Positions 9,087 through 21,341 of a stretch of DNA of 64,000 nucleotides are shown one piece after another. The notes below the pieces were generated by a model. The model ran no database searches. It was not told the DNA's origin and worked only from the letters and a program-made list of their open reading frames with translations. Both the position numbers and the translations under genes were made by a program. Each line of letters opens with the position of its first letter. The first letter of the stretch is position 1. Source of the DNA: Blepharisma stoltei (lineage: Eukaryota; Ciliophora; Heterotrichea; Heterotrichida; Blepharismidae); contig CAJZBQ010000039.1 in the NCBI GenBank assembly GCA_914767885.1, forward strand, positions 186,001 through 250,000. The letters are read 5' to 3'.

Positions 9087-11396
9087 ATGGTAACTCCTAA
9101 AGTATTCTCCAAAAAAGAGAGCAATGGAAAGGTTGAGGTTATAACCATGAAGGAGCAGGATGAATCAAGCATGATTGCAGTATACGAAGATAAAGTCTCC
9201 CATCCAGAAAAAAAACACGATGAGCGTATTAGAATCCAGTTGTGCTGGGATAATGTCAGCTATGTCATAGAAAACAAAGGCGAAGAAACCCAAATATTAA
9301 AAGCAGTTTTAGGAAAAGCCAATCCAGGCGAACTTCTAGTTTTGATGGGCTCTTCAGGGGCTGGCAAAACCACGCTTTTAAATATCTTGGCAGGGAGACT
9401 CAAAAATAACAATAATGCCAAGATTATTGGTCAGATAACTGCAAATGGAACTAACATAAAGGACATTGATTTTGGGTATTATTCAGCTTATGTCACTCAA
9501 GAGGACATTGTACTTCCTAACCTTACTCAAGAAATAAAACAGTGATGATTATGGAAGTTGGTCTTCGAGGAGCAATCTCTATGGAGCAGGTCGGCCCCAT
9601 CCTAATAAATCTGAAAACAGATTTCGTCCCTTTATAGTAAGCCTTGCCGAAGAAGGAAGTTTTGTTTCTTACCTGATCACAGGTTTTGCTTCAATTATAG
9701 TTTTCGTATATCGGGATTATCGGGGCACCATATAAAGGTAGCTCTAAGCTAGGGCGCTAATCCTAAGTTTAGGTGAGCCTTTTCACAAAATTAAAGTTGG
9801 CTGAGCCTTACACTTTTTGCACTCTGGTGTATACGCCCCAGCATAGGCCACTTTTCTTGTGTCAAGGTATTCCGGTTAGTGGGGCTCCGCTTATAGCCTA
9901 TAAATCTTAATCTTAACCTCACTCCGAGAGAGTCTTTAATGTTTTCTTCACGACTTAGAATGCCAGGTAATTATAATGATAATGTAGAGAGGGTGAATAC
10001 AATTATTCAAGAGCTAAGATTGGTAAAGTGTGCAGATAAGATCATTGGGAGCATAACTAAAAAAGGCCTTTCTGGAGGAGAAAGGAAAAGAGTTTGCATA
10101 GGGATGGAACTTATCACTGACCCTATTGTCCTTTTGCTAGATGAACCTACTTCTGGTCTTGACAGCTTTACAGCAGAAGTCGTTATTGACTTATTAATAG
10201 AGCAGGCTAGAAAAGGCAGAACTGTTATGTCAACAATCCATCAGCCAAGCACAAGCATTTTTGATAAATTCGACAGATTGATTTTACTAGCAGAAGGCAA
10301 CCTTGTTTATCAAGGTCGTTCTAGCGAGTCAACAAAATATTTCGCCAAAGTTGGATACCCAGTTCCAAAACTTATGAATCCATCTGACTTTTATATGAGA
10401 CTCCTCCACGTTGTAGATAGAAAACACCCAACCGAAGAAGAGCACGATAAAATTGAAAATTTGGTCTCTGCTTACAATTCTATAGAGCTAGAGGATGATT
10501 TTGATGCATCAAAGCTGGAGCCTTTGGCAAATAAGCACTTAGTTGCGTCTACAAATTTCGCCGAACAATTTACGCTATTATTCAGAAGAGCTTGGATAAA
10601 TGCAAGAAGAGACCCTCTTGCAGGACAGCTTTTGTTTATTGAATACATAATGGTTGCTGTTTTGGTCGACTTGATTTGTAATAATCTAGCCAAAAATTAT
10701 GACTCTTCTCGAACTAGGACTCAATTGCTGTTCCTTTCTATGGCAACTGTAAGTTTCTTTTCCTGTCAGAATGCAGCTATGCAATTTCCAAGTGAGACTC
10801 CTTTGTTCCTAAAAGAAAGTAAGCAAAGGATTTATTCCACAGCTTCTTATTACTTATCAAAATCAATTGCTGACCTTCCAATGCAATTTTTACCACTTTT
10901 AGTGTATTGCCTCATGGTGTATTGGGTGATTCCTTTCAATGATTATGATGCAAGCAAGTTTTTTATTTTTTATTTTGTTTTAATATTATTGCAAATATCT
11001 ACTATCGGAATCGGGTATATTTTAGGCTGTATGGTAAAAACAGAAACTGTGGCTTTAGCAATTGTTCCAGTCTTTTTACAGCCTATGATGCTTTATTCAG
11101 GTTTATTCCCTAGTGTAAATCATTATCCTGAAGGCTTTTCATGGATTCAGTATATATCTGTAAGATTTATTTAGTGTATGAGATGGGCTGTTGAAGCTCT
11201 TTGTGCGAATGAATATAATGACTTGGGGATGCATTGTCAACATTGTACAGATTGCAAGAAATGTGACCCTTTAAGAGATCTGGACTTCACGAACCCCATT
11301 GGAGAGTGCGTCTTTTATTTGTGCATTCTCTTGGTGGGCTATAGAGTTATAGCATATTTACTGCTTTGGAAAAGGGCTATTGATTCTCGTAGATAA
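9087..11396 (+). CDS. ABCG half-transporter, array copy 2 (interrupted by a SINE-like element)
   Basis: Parts 9087-9519, 9916-11159 and 11175-11396 join to 1899 nt, 632 aa (MVTPKVFSKKESNG start). The insertion falls between the Q-loop region ([14 protein letters not shown]) and [13 protein letters not shown], so it would truncate the ATPase domain if retained. Removing TA to TA (9520-9915) gives NLTPRES exactly as in the other copies. The intron at 11160-11174 is GTAAGATTTATTTAG. Walker A, signature and Walker B are intact. This is probably a functional transporter gene after excision. Confidence 0.9.
9520..9915 (+). mobile_element. GC-rich SINE-like insertion in ABCG copy 2
   Basis: The target duplication is TAACCTTACTC at 9518-9528 and, with one change, TAACCTCACTC at 9914-9924. 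The element between is about 385 bp, has a head ending ATTATGGAAGTTGG, and a tail TATAAATCTTAATCT. Coordinates here are given for TA-to-TA removal. No ORF of note. The tail and head style match the element near 50730-51088, although I see no long stretch of identity between them. Confidence 0.7.
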
Positions 11397-12610
11397 ATAA
11401 AAATTACTAAGTTTAAATAATTTTATTAAAAAACCTGAATTTCTATTTTATATATATTTGTATTAAATTCATAGAATATATGTAGATTTTGCTATGCACT
11501 TATATATTAATAAATAATAAATTTTAAATAGTTATGCTGCTATACATTGGCGATCGGCTATTTGAAGAAATTATAAACAAGCAATAATCTTTTATAATAA
11601 TAATTTGTTTAAAAAATGTACATTTGATTAGAATTCTAAAATATTATTTGGATATATACTTCTATTGCATGTTTTTATTTCTCTTAATAAATGCTATAAA
11701 ATAGAGTTAAAAATGTTTATTAATTGTATTAAGTTTGCTTTTGAAATATATAAAAGGGCTACATATAAGAAGTGTCTATTACTTAACAATTGTTTTTGCA
11801 AAATTTTTCCTCTAAGAATTTTCAAATAACTATAATATTACCTTACAATATTGAATCACCCACTAAGAGATCGACATTTGACTTTTTTACTATTTTTTTA
11901 ATTATAGTAAACTTAAATTTTAATTTTAAAAGTTCATGATGAGTGCGGTAAAACGCTATAAAATGCCTTATTACTTGCACCAAACTAATAGCGCCTTATG
12001 TTTAAATAAAAATTATAATTTTTTTAAATCAACCTCTTAAACTATTTTAAGCAGATAATTTATATACCCGAGCTAAAAGGAGCTGAGCAATATAAACATA
12101 ATATTATAACTAAAAGAAAGTCAATTAGATAATCTTAAACACAATTTTCTTCAGATGAAAAAAGAATAAAATTTACCATTTTCATTTTCTTCTTCATATG
12201 TAAATAAGATTAACTGAAGATGGAAAAATTGAGATTTTCTTATGTTTCTATAATAATTTATATTGTTTTAAAGTCTGAGCTTCAATTATTTTTATGTTTA
12301 AAAAATCTTTTATTTATAAAATTTTTTCATGAAAATTATCCTTGTTTCTTAAACAGACCAGGATTTTAATAAAAATGCATTGTTATAAATCATCACAATT
12401 TTCTTTTTTGTTAAAATTTAAGGAAATTGAATTATTGTAAAGTCAACAATTTTCATGTCAAAAACTTATAATATTTATCAAAAGCTAGTAATTATCTAAA
12501 GTATAATAGTTGATATGTGCAATACAATTAATTTCATTATTTTCCAGGGTTTTATAACAAAACCTTTCGAAAAACATTTATTTTGGATCAATTTTTTGAC
12601 TTAATAAAAA
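11397..12610. other. AT-rich spacer between ABCG copies 2 and 3
   Basis: About 1.2 kb of very AT-rich DNA. No ORF, inverted repeat or known element could be supported. Confidence 0.5.
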
Positions 12611-15287
12611 ATGATAACTCCTGAAGTATTCTCCAAAAAAGGGATGAGCAGTGAAATTGAAGTTATAACCATGAAAGAGCAGGATGAATCAAGCTTAATC
12701 GAAGACTATGAAGACAAAGCCTCCAGTCTAACAAAAAAGCAAGATGAGCGTATTAAAATCCAGTTGTGCTGGGATAATGTCAGCTATGTCATAGAAAATA
12801 AAGGGGAAGAAACCCAAATATTAAAAGCAGTTTCAGGAAAAGCCAACCCAGGCGAACTTCTATAGCGCCTTGCTATAATTTTGGGAGGCCACTGGCATAT
12901 GGAGATATCCTCTACATGTCAGAAATATTTCCACATGTGAAGCTACTGTATTTCTCTTCTTTCACATATGGAAGTATTTCTGGCATGTGGAGAATATCTC
13001 CACATGCCAGAGGCCTCCCAAAAGTTTGGCAAGGCACTATAGTTTTGATGGGTTCTTCAGGGGCTGGCAAAACCACGCTTTTAAATATCTTGGCTGGGAG
13101 ACTCAAAAGCAGCAATAATGCCAAGATTATTGGTCAGATAACTGCAAATGGAACTAATATAAAGGACATTGACTTTGGGTATTATTCAGCTTATGTCACT
13201 CAAGAGGACATTCTACTTCCCAATCTTACTCCTAGAGAGTCTTTAATGTTTTCTTCACGACTTAGAATGCCAGGTCATTATAATGCACATGTGGATAGGG
13301 TGAATACAATTATTCAAGATCTAAGGTTGATGAAATGCGCAGATAATGTCATTGGAAGTATAACTAAAAAAGGCCTTTCTGGAGGTGAAAGAAAAAGAGT
13401 TTGCATAGGGATGGAACTTATCACTGACCCTATTGTCCTTTTGCTAGATGAACCTACTTCTGGTCTTGATAGTTTTACAGCAGAAGTCGTTATTGACTTA
13501 TTAATAGAGCAAGCTCGCAAAGGCAGAACTGTTATGTCAACCATACATCAACCAAGCACAAGCATTTTTGATAAATTTGATAGATTAATTTTATTAGCAG
13601 AAGGTCACCTTGTATATCAAGGGAAAGCTAAAGACTCCCCCAAGTATTTTGCAAAAACTGGATATGAAGTCCCAAAGCTTATGAATCCAGCAGATTTTTA
13701 TATGAGACTTCTGCATGTTGTAGATAGAAAACATCCTACGCAAGAAGAGCATGATAAAATTGAAAACTTGGTTTCTGCTTATAACTCGATTGAGACTACA
13801 GATGATTATGATAAATCTGCCCTTGAGCCTTTGGCTAATAAGCACTTACTCCCCATCCGTGAGCGAACAAAAAAAATTTTGTTCGCTTACGAATGGAAGT
13901 TAATTTATTTTTTTAAAAATTTATAGAAATTTTTTTTTTTATGAAATTTAAAAAAATCCTAATTCGAAATAGCAAATTTATTTAATTAGAAATATTTTTG
14001 TTTTAAAATGCAAGCTGCTTAGAATTAAAACAGAATTACTAGAGATTTTATTATACTAATTATCACTTATATTCAAAATATTTTTTAATAAAAATTTTAT
14101 TTGTTCAAGAGGGGGGAGAGTTTAGTAGCAGCTACAAATTTCGCTGAACAATTTGTGCTATTATTTAGAAGAGCTTGGATAAATGCAAGAAGAGACCCTC
14201 TTGCTGGGCAACTTTTGTTTGCTGAATATATTATGGTTGCTGTTTTGGTCGACTTGATTTGTAATAATCTAGCCAAAAATTATGACTCTGCTAGAACTCG
14301 TACTCAATTACTGTTCCTTTCCATGGCAACTGTAGCATTTTTTTCATGCCAAAATGCAGCTATGCAATTTCCAAGTGAGACTCCTTTGTTCCTAAAAGAA
14401 AGTAAGCAAAGGATTTATTCCACAGCTTCTTATTACTTATCAAAGTCAATTGCTGACCTCCCAATGCAATTTCTTCCACTCTTAGTGTATTGCCTAATGG
14501 TGTATTGGACAATTCCTTTCAATGATTATGATGCAAGCAAGTTTTTTATTTTTTATTTTGTGCTTGTATTATTGCAAATAGCTGCTATTGGATTAGGCTA
14601 TATTTTAGGCTGTATGGTGAAAACAGAAACTGTCGCTTTAGCAATTTGTCCGATCTTTTTACAGCCTATGATGCTTTATTCAGGATTATTCCCTAGTGTA
14701 AATCATTATCCTGAAGGCTTTTCATGGATTCAGTATATATCTGTAATTTTTATTTAGTGTATGAGATGATCGGTTGAAGCTCTTTGTGCGAATGAATATA
14801 ATGACTTGGGGATGCATTGTCAGCATTGTACAGACTGCCAAAAATGTGATCCTTTAAGAGATCTTGACTTTACTAACTCCCTTATCCTACCGAACAACAT
14901 CATTATAAAAATTATGAAATTTAACCCCAGAAATTTATATGAGAGCATAAAGCTCAATCCCGATCCTGCCTCAAATTTTACTACTTTAATTAATATTAAT
15001 GAATGCTAGAATCATCTACGCAATTTATCTAAACAATTCTAATGCCATTTTTAGCATATTTGTTTATTTATTGCTTACTCTATCTCTTATGGCTAGCTTA
15101 TAAAATATTTTATATATAAAAAATTTCCAAAACCTCCTCTTGATAGAATGATTGTAAACAGGTCGATCGAGGAAGGTGAGGTAAGCCTATTGGAGAATGT
15201 GTGTTTTATTTGTGCATTCTCTTAGTGGACTATAGAGTTATAGCATATTTCCTGCTTTTGAAGAGAGCCATTGATTCTCGCAGATAA
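12611..15287 (+). CDS. ABCG half-transporter, array copy 3 (three insertions, one intron)
   Basis: Parts 12611-12862, 13042-13848, 14125-14742, 14758-14875 and 15184-15287 join to 1899 nt, 632 aa. The start is MITPEVFSKKGMSS. Each insertion is removable between direct repeats: TA/TA just upstream of Walker A, TTA/TTA in the linker after LANKHL, and TAA/TAA in the loop before the last helix. The 15-nt intron 14743-14757 is GTAATTTTTATTTAG. An in-frame TGA at 14767-14769 reads as the Trp of MRWSVEAL. At the third junction the restored text is FTKPIGECVFYL, where the paralogues have FTNPIGECVFYL. The frame closes perfectly over five parts, good evidence that the gene is functional in the somatic genome. 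Confidence 0.88.
12863..13041. mobile_element. 179-bp near-perfect palindrome IES in ABCG copy 3
   Basis: TA-bounded (TA at 12861-12862 and 13040-13041). Almost the whole segment is an inverted repeat: the left arm starts TATAGCGCCTTGC and the right arm ends GCAAGGCACTATA. Both arms continue through TTTTGGGAGGCC, CTGGCAT(A/G)TGGAGATAT and on to the centre near 12950-12955, with scattered mismatches and almost no loop. This is a foldback element of the MITE type, with TA target as in Tc1/mariner-like transposons. It lies at exactly the same codon position as the IESs of copies 6 and 9. Confidence 0.85.
13849..14124. mobile_element. MITE-type IES in ABCG copy 3
   Basis: It is bounded by TTA (13846-13848 and 14122-14124). 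The left end is CTCCCCATCCGTGAGCGAAC followed by an inverted copy of the same motif (13880-13897). The right end is decayed and terminates in GGGGGGAGAG. The interior has the family core. At 276 bp it is one of the smaller members. Removal restores ANKHLVAATNF in frame. Confidence 0.85.
14876..15183. mobile_element. 308-bp IES in ABCG copy 3, possibly a decayed MITE
   Basis: Bounded by TAA at 14874-14876 and 15182-15184. The left end reads CTCCCTTATCCTACCGAAC and the right end (reverse) CTCACCTTCCTCGATCGACC, a weak inverted repeat resembling the CCATCCTTGATCGAA family at 32049-32612. The interior is AT-rich and non-coding. Confidence 0.7.
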
Positions 15288-15437
15288 ATAAGCATATTAA
15301 TTATTTATATTTATTGAATAATCTGATTTCTAATAGCATATTTGTCTATCAATTAATTTTCAATCGAATTTTTCTATGAATAAAACTTGCTCTTCTTTAT
15401 AAAAATTAAGAGACTTATCTGCTGGAAATAATTCTTA

Positions 15438-15782
15438 CTCCCCTCCGTTAGCGAACAAAAAATCTTGTTTGCTCACGGAGGGGGGTTAATTTTTTTTTTT
15501 AAAAATTTATATATAAATTTATAGAAAAATTTTTATTTCGATATTTAAAAATCTCACTTTGCAAATATTGGAGAGCAAATATTAATTTAATTTGTAAAAT
15601 TTATGTTTTAAACGATAATTTGTTAAAAATTAAACAGAATTAGCTAGCGATTTCATGATACTAATTATTACTTATATGTCAAAATTTTTTTTCTTAAAAA
15701 AATTTTTGTTCGCTAACGGAGGGAGGTTTTTGTGCAAAAAAATAGGGCTTTTTCTGATGGTTTTGTTTGCTCATGAGGGGAG
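15438..15782. mobile_element. MITE-like element, CTCCGTGAGTGAACA family (downstream of ABCG copy 3)
   Basis: The left flank is TTA (15435-15437) and the right flank CTA. The left end is itself a hairpin: CTCCGTTAGCGAACAAAA followed by its inverse at 15465-15485. The right end has two inverted copies (about 15706-15725 and 15764-15782). The core matches the family (GATTTCATGATACTAATTAT). The flanking mismatch suggests one flank has mutated. Confidence 0.8.
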
Positions 15783-16935
15783 CTAGATTTTTAAAGAAGC
15801 CAATTTGAATGACTTAAAGGTTTCTTCAGTATTTTTAAATTCAAAAACTTATTAAGAATAAATAACTGCAAAAAATAACAATTTAAACTGATTAAAAATT
15901 TATTTAATAAAATTTCATTTAAGTCACCTTTACTTCTGTCTAAAAATTTGAAACCATTTTTGTCCTCTAATCCATGAGTGGTAGCCATTTTAACAAAACT
16001 TAAGTCCAAAAACCCATAGCAAATTTATCTTAATTATCGAGAGAAAAATGCAGTTGATATAAATTTAATTATGCTCCAGCTTTCCCATAGACCCTCTGCA
16101 ATCATTAAGATAAATATTACCAAATACTAAAATTTTAAATTTTACCAGAGCAAGACTAAATTTCTTGTTTTCAACTATTAAAAGCTATATAAATTTTTAT
16201 ATAATAAACTCTTAGCTATTTTTCTAAATGATAAGGCTATTCTTTTTCATTATTATTGATTATTATTCTTATCACTACACAAATTCTTTTAAATTTAGAT
16301 TCTAAAGGTAGAGTAATTTGGGATTGCAATAAGCCATATTATCAGAGCAGGAACTGATATAGCAGCAAAACTCTATATTGCAGTTAACTTGCTAAGAGTA
16401 GAGGAATATAAATTATTGCAAATGACTTTCTTATGAATTTTCGCATTTATCCAGAGAGAGATTCACTTGTGTTGAGGACATGTTATCACAGCTCATCATT
16501 TTTATTAGGCTTGCTAAAAATTTAAAAATAGAAGTGTTTTTATTTTTTAAACTGCATTGCATTTCCTTCTTCTAAGCTATTTAGAAAAATCACAATTTTT
16601 TAGAATTACCCTTAATTTTCATATAAACTTAAATTTAAATTTATCTAAAATTAGTTCCCTAACTATTAATTTAAAAATTATTATCTTGGTAATTTACACT
16701 ATAAATAGTAGCTTGGCTTTCAAAGTGCATCTATTTCAGGTTTTTCATAAAATAAGGAATTTTTAGTAAAAAGGGTTCTTCATCACTCTTGATTCTTATA
16801 TTAATTCCCAATGATTTTTATTTCATGAAGCATAAAACCTTCCAAATGCACTATAGTTATGATTAAACTTAATTTAAACTAGCACTAATTAATCAAACAT
16901 TTATTTTTGAAGACCATTTTGACTTTATAATTGTT
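15783..16935. other. AT-rich spacer between ABCG copies 3 and 4
   Basis: Short open stretches exist, but none shows coding-like composition. No repeats were recognised. The final 50 bp carry the shared pre-ATG block (CATTTATTTTTGAAGACCAT, then GACTTTATAATTGTT before ATG). Confidence 0.45.
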
Positions 16936-18852
16936 ATGTCATCCGCAAAAATTTTCTCCAAAAAGGAAAGCAATAACGAAATTGAAGTAAATACGCTCAA
17001 GGAGCAAGACAACTCAAGCCTTATTGAAGCGTATGAAGAAAAGCCTCCAACCCAAGATATTGGCCATGATATGAGAACAAAAATTCAATTGTGCTGGGAT
17101 AATGTCAGCTATGTCATTGAGAAGAAAGGTGAAGAAACTCAGATCCTAAAAGGAGTCTCAGGAAAAGCTAACCCAGGAGAGCTTTTAGTCTTGATGGGCT
17201 CTTCAGGGGCAGGCAAAACAACGCTTCTAAATATTTTGGCTGGGAGACTTAAAAGTAATAATAATGCCAAAATCGTTGGTAAGATAACTGCAAACGGGAC
17301 AAGTATAAAGGACATTGATTTTGGGTATTACTCAGCGTATGTGACTCAAGAGGATATTCTCCTTCCTAATCTAACACCTAGAGAGTCTTTATTATTCTCA
17401 TCAAGACTCAGAATGCCAGGGACTTACAAAGAGCATGTGGCTAGGGTGGAATCGATTCTTCAAGAACTAAGATTGATAAAATGCGCAGATAACATTGTTG
17501 GAAGTATAACTAAAAAAGGACTTTCTGGGGGCGAAAGGAAAAGAGTTTGCATTGGGATGGAACTTATCACTGACCCTATCGTCCTTTTGCTAGATGAACC
17601 TACTTCTGGTCTTGACAGTTTTACAGCAGAAGTCGTTATTGACTTATTAATAGAACAGGCTAGAAAAGGCAGAACTGTTATGTCAACAATCCATCAGCCA
17701 AGCACCAGCATTTTCGATAAATTCGATAGATTGCTTTTATTAGCAGAAGGCCATCTGGTGTACCAAGGTCGGGCCCGTGACTCTCCGAAATATTTTGCCA
17801 AAGTTGGATACTCAGTTCCTAAACTTATGAATCCAGCAGACTTTTATATGAGACTACTTCACGTCGTAGATAGAAAACACCCAACCGAAGAAGAGCATGA
17901 AAAAATTGAAAATTTGGTTTCTGCTTATACCACAATAGACCAAGAAGATAATGACTTTGATACCTCAAAACTTGAGCCCTTACAAGACAAGCATTTAGTA
18001 GTACCCACTAACTTTGCTCAGCAGTTTATAATCCTACTTAGGAGAGCCTGGATAAATGCAAGAAGAGACCCACTTGCAAGCCAAGTACTATTTTTTGAAT
18101 ATATTATGGTTGGGTTCTTGGTTGATATTATTTGCAATAATTTAGCAAAAAATTATGACTCTTCTCGCACCAGGACTCAAATTTTGTTTTTGTCAATGTC
18201 CTCTGTAGCTTTTTTCGCTTGCCAGAATGCAGCAATGATGTTCCCAAATGAAACACCTTTGTTTCTTAAAGAAAGCAAGCAAAGGATATATAGCACAATT
18301 TCTTACTATATGGCAAAATCCATAGCAGATCTTCCAATGCAGTTTTTGCCTTTGTTAGTTTACTGTGTTATGATATATTGGGCAATTCCTTTAAATGACT
18401 ATGATTCCAGCAAATTTTTCATTTTTTATTTTGTTCTACTTTTACTGCAAGTAAGCTGCCTTGGCATGGGATATATTTTAGGTGCTATGGTTAAAACAGA
18501 AACTCTTGCAGTTGCAATTACACCAGTATTTATACAGCCATTGATGATGTTTTCTGGACTATTTCCAAGTGTCAAACACTATCCTGAAGGATTTTTCTGG
18601 ATCCAATATATTTCTGTAAAATTTATTTAGAGCATGAGATGGGCTGTTGAAGCAATTTGTGCAAATGAGTACAATGATTTAGGCATGCATTGTCAGCATT
18701 GCACAGACTGTAAGAAATGCGATCCTTTAGGAGATCTTGATTTTACTAATAGTATTGGATCCTGCGTTTTATATCTCTGCATTCTTACTGTTGGATATAG
18801 AGTTATTGCTTATTTGCTGCTCTGGAAAAGAGCTGTGAATTCACGCAGATAA
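16936..18852 (+). CDS. ABCG half-transporter, array copy 4 (intact reference copy)
   Basis: Exons 16936-18615 and 18631-18852, intron 18616-18630 (GTAAAATTTATTTAG, 15 nt), 633 aa. This copy is free of insertions and shows the family layout best. N-terminal acidic region about 1-50. ATPase domain with Walker A G88-T95, Q-loop near 138, signature LSGGERKRV 196-204, Walker B 215-221 and the following EPTSGLD. Linker about 290-380. Membrane domain about 380-625. A loop before the last helix carries four cysteines at 581, 584, 587 and 590 (C-x2-C-x2-C-x2-C). The C-terminus is LLWKRAVNSRR. ABCG half-transporters dimerise and export lipids, sterols or xenobiotics. The substrate cannot be told from sequence. 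The start MSSAKIFSKKES is the first ATG that fits the paralogues. Confidence 0.95.
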
Positions 18853-20177
18853 AGGGTTTTTTTATAACTATGATAAAACGTCTTTTCAATAATTTTTAGC
18901 TAATGAAAAAAATTGTTTCATAAAGCTAAAACTCTTAAATTAAGAGTTAAATTCACTAATCCTTATCATCTTATAAAAGAATATAAAATGTATTTATATT
19001 TATTCAAATAGAATTATCGTCTTTCTATGTATTTTGGTTAATTTTCTAACTTTTTCGCTTTGATGACTTAGGTCTCTGCAAATCCTGGGCTAAAAAATTG
19101 GCTGCAAATTCTTATGAAGTTGATAAATACTTTCAATTGCTGAATTATGCAACAATTATTAGTGCTTTTTGAGCTGTTTTTGATAGTTTAAATCAACCGA
19201 AACGAAGTATTAAGGATTTATTTTAAAATAATTATAAGTAAAATTTTCAATTTACAATTTATTAAGATTGCCAGACTAATTTCAATGTTCTTCTTGTTTG
19301 TATCTAGATTTTATCATGAAAATAGACACCTTTTAAGATAAAATGCTCTGATAAATAAAATCTTGGCTTAATAATGAATTATTAAATATATAAAATTATA
19401 CTTAAAAATTCAGTTTAAAAATAATATTATGCTTAATTGATAATTTTTAAAGTAAAATAGCAGCTCGCCCTTAAAGGGCATCTATATGTATTTCCGGATT
19501 ATACCGAAATTATATTTGTCAAACCAAAAGATAGTGTTTTTGATCTAGACTAATTTTCATAAAAAATTTTAATATTAAATTTTTTGTTCGTTCACGGTAG
19601 ATTAATTTTTACCCCACAATATTTTTACTCGCTCATAGAGAATGGAGCAAAAATCCTCCCTTCCTCTTCTCTTAATATCCCGAATAAAAACATCTCATCA
19701 ATATAAATAGATTTATCTGGAAATATTAATATTGAGAAGAGAGATACTTCACTTAGAAAATAAGAGATATAAATTAATTGAGCCTTTTAATTAAGAGAAT
19801 CAAATATATTGAGAGACTTATGAACATATAATATTGATTTTAAAACTAATTTTATTTTTAAATTAACATCCTATTTTTATTTCAAAAATGCGAATTAAGC
19901 CTCTTCTATTGAATGACTATTATTTCTTTCTCGTCTTTTATGTCTTTATTTTCTTATAACTAAAAAATATATAACAAGAGTGTCATTTTAAACATTTTCA
20001 ATACGTATTTTATTATAAATAACTTAAAGAAAACTGATTAGTTAAATTATCATAGTAATTTATTATGATTTTGTTTACTTTATGATGATAGTATACTTTT
20101 TGAAAAGTTTAAATGCTTTTTTCACAATTTTTATGAGCATTTTCTACCTCTATAAATTGCTATATTACTTTGGTTAT
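18853..20177. other. AT-rich spacer with a MITE remnant
   Basis: Mostly featureless AT-rich DNA. Around 19575-19650 two decayed inverted motifs (TTTTTTGTTCGTTCACGGTA and a TACTCGCTCATAGAGAATGG-type end) look like a broken member of the CTCCGTGAGTGAACA MITE family. No gene seen. Confidence 0.45.
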
Positions 20178-20292
20178 AGATCTTGGCTTTAATAATCCCA
20201 TGGAACGTGTGCTTTATATCTCTGCATTTTACCGTGGGCTGTAGATTTATTGCATATTTGCTGCTTTTGAAAAGAGTTTTAAATTCTCGCAG
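20178..20292 (+). pseudogene. Decayed 3' fragment of an ABCG gene
   Basis: About 115 bp align with the end of the array genes: ATCTTGGCTTTAATAATCCC then TGTGCTTTATATCTCTGC and TTGCATATTTGCTGCTTTTG to AATTCTCGCAG. Relative to copy 4 there is a one-base loss (the reading needs ACT-GTG and has CC-GTG) and the stop is gone. No 5' part is present. It is the remnant of an eleventh array member. Confidence 0.8.
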
Positions 20293-20750
20293 TGCGGTTT
20301 TCTGATAATTATGATTAAAAATCATTTTAATCAATTTTAATTTACTTAATTTATATCGGCTGCGATATCTTAAAGGGCAAACCTTGCTTCTTATGATTGC
20401 TTTCATTTTAAGAGTTAATTAAATCGAATTTAAGAAAAACGACGAGCCAAAAAATGTTGAGACAGCAAATGCTTATAGCAATAAAGCTTTGCTTGGATAA
20501 ATTCTTATTTCGGTTTTGAAACTAATAAAATTATAAGCCTTATTTCAAATAATTTTTATTTGTATTTTGCTATATCGCCTCACGTAATTTCTAGCTTAAA
20601 GATTACTCATCGACTTCACGTAATGAGCCAAATCTGCCAATTTCTGAGAAAGAAGAAAATTTTAGGCATTTAAAGTGTGCCCATTCTAAAGATCTTAAAT
20701 TCTCTATCTAATTATATTAAAATTAAAATCCCCCTAAATTATTAAAAAAT
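20293..20750. other. AT-rich spacer upstream of the BAH-PHD gene
   Basis: About 460 bp with no gene or repeat that I can support. Confidence 0.4.
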
Positions 20751-21341
20751 ATGGCATCAACAGCACGGCCCGTAGCCAAAAAGCAAACTAAGAACATTAC
20801 CGAGTACAAGAAATTGAACCTCAATGGTGAATTTTATGAAATCGGAGATGCAGTGGTACTCAAGGAATATAAAGATGATTGTTGCTATGGGACTATATTG
20901 AAAATTTGGAAAGAAGTTAAAAATAGTGATGCATATGCGAAAATTAGATGGTTTTATAAGCCCAGTGACATTTTCCATGAGCATCATGATTTTATTTCTT
21001 GTGCAGAACTTTTTGATTCAGATTATATTCAAGATGTGTGGATTCAAACTATCTATGATAAGGTCAGAGTACTTCCTTTTGAAGAATACCATAATCTTGA
21101 TGAAGTAGATGATAATACATTCTTCTGAAGAGCGGTTTATAACTCTAGAGATTCCTCTTTAACTCCCCCTTTATCAGAATGGAAAAGAGCATGTGTTTGC
21201 AATAAAATTTTTAACCCAGATGTTCTCTATGTATCATGTGACAATTGCTTAGAATTATTCCATCCTGAGTGTGTAAATGCTGATCTCGATGCTCCAGAGT
21301 GGATATGTGATTCATGCATTGCTTGTAAAACAGAAGAGTAA
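20751..21341 (+). CDS. BAH-PHD chromatin reader (EBS/SHL-like)
   Basis: 196 aa with one in-frame TGA (Trp in TFFWRAVYNSR, at 21126-21128), TAA stop at 21339-21341. A BAH domain (about 25-135) has the typical GDAVVLKEY start, the WFYKPSDI block and the VRVLPFEEY end. A C-terminal PHD finger (about 150-193) has C-x-C, C-x2-C, H-x2-C and C-x2-C ligands in CVCNKIFNPDVLYVSCDNC and LFHPECVNAD then WICDSCIAC. BAH-PHD proteins of this size (plant EBS and SHL) read histone H3 methylation and act in gene repression. The order and spacing fit, but target specificity is unknown. Single exon, surrounded by ABCG genes with which it shares no obvious function. Confidence 0.85.

Noticed and set aside
12916-13926. 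A 336-codon ORF starting inside the palindromic IES as an alternative N-terminus
   Set aside because: The first 40 residues come from the hairpin DNA and match nothing in the paralogues. The proper N-terminus joins across the IES.
15791-16009. Minus-strand ORFs in AT-rich spacers (also 32472-32663, 62370-62552) as genes
   Set aside because: Compositions follow the AT-rich or MITE background with no protein-like pattern.
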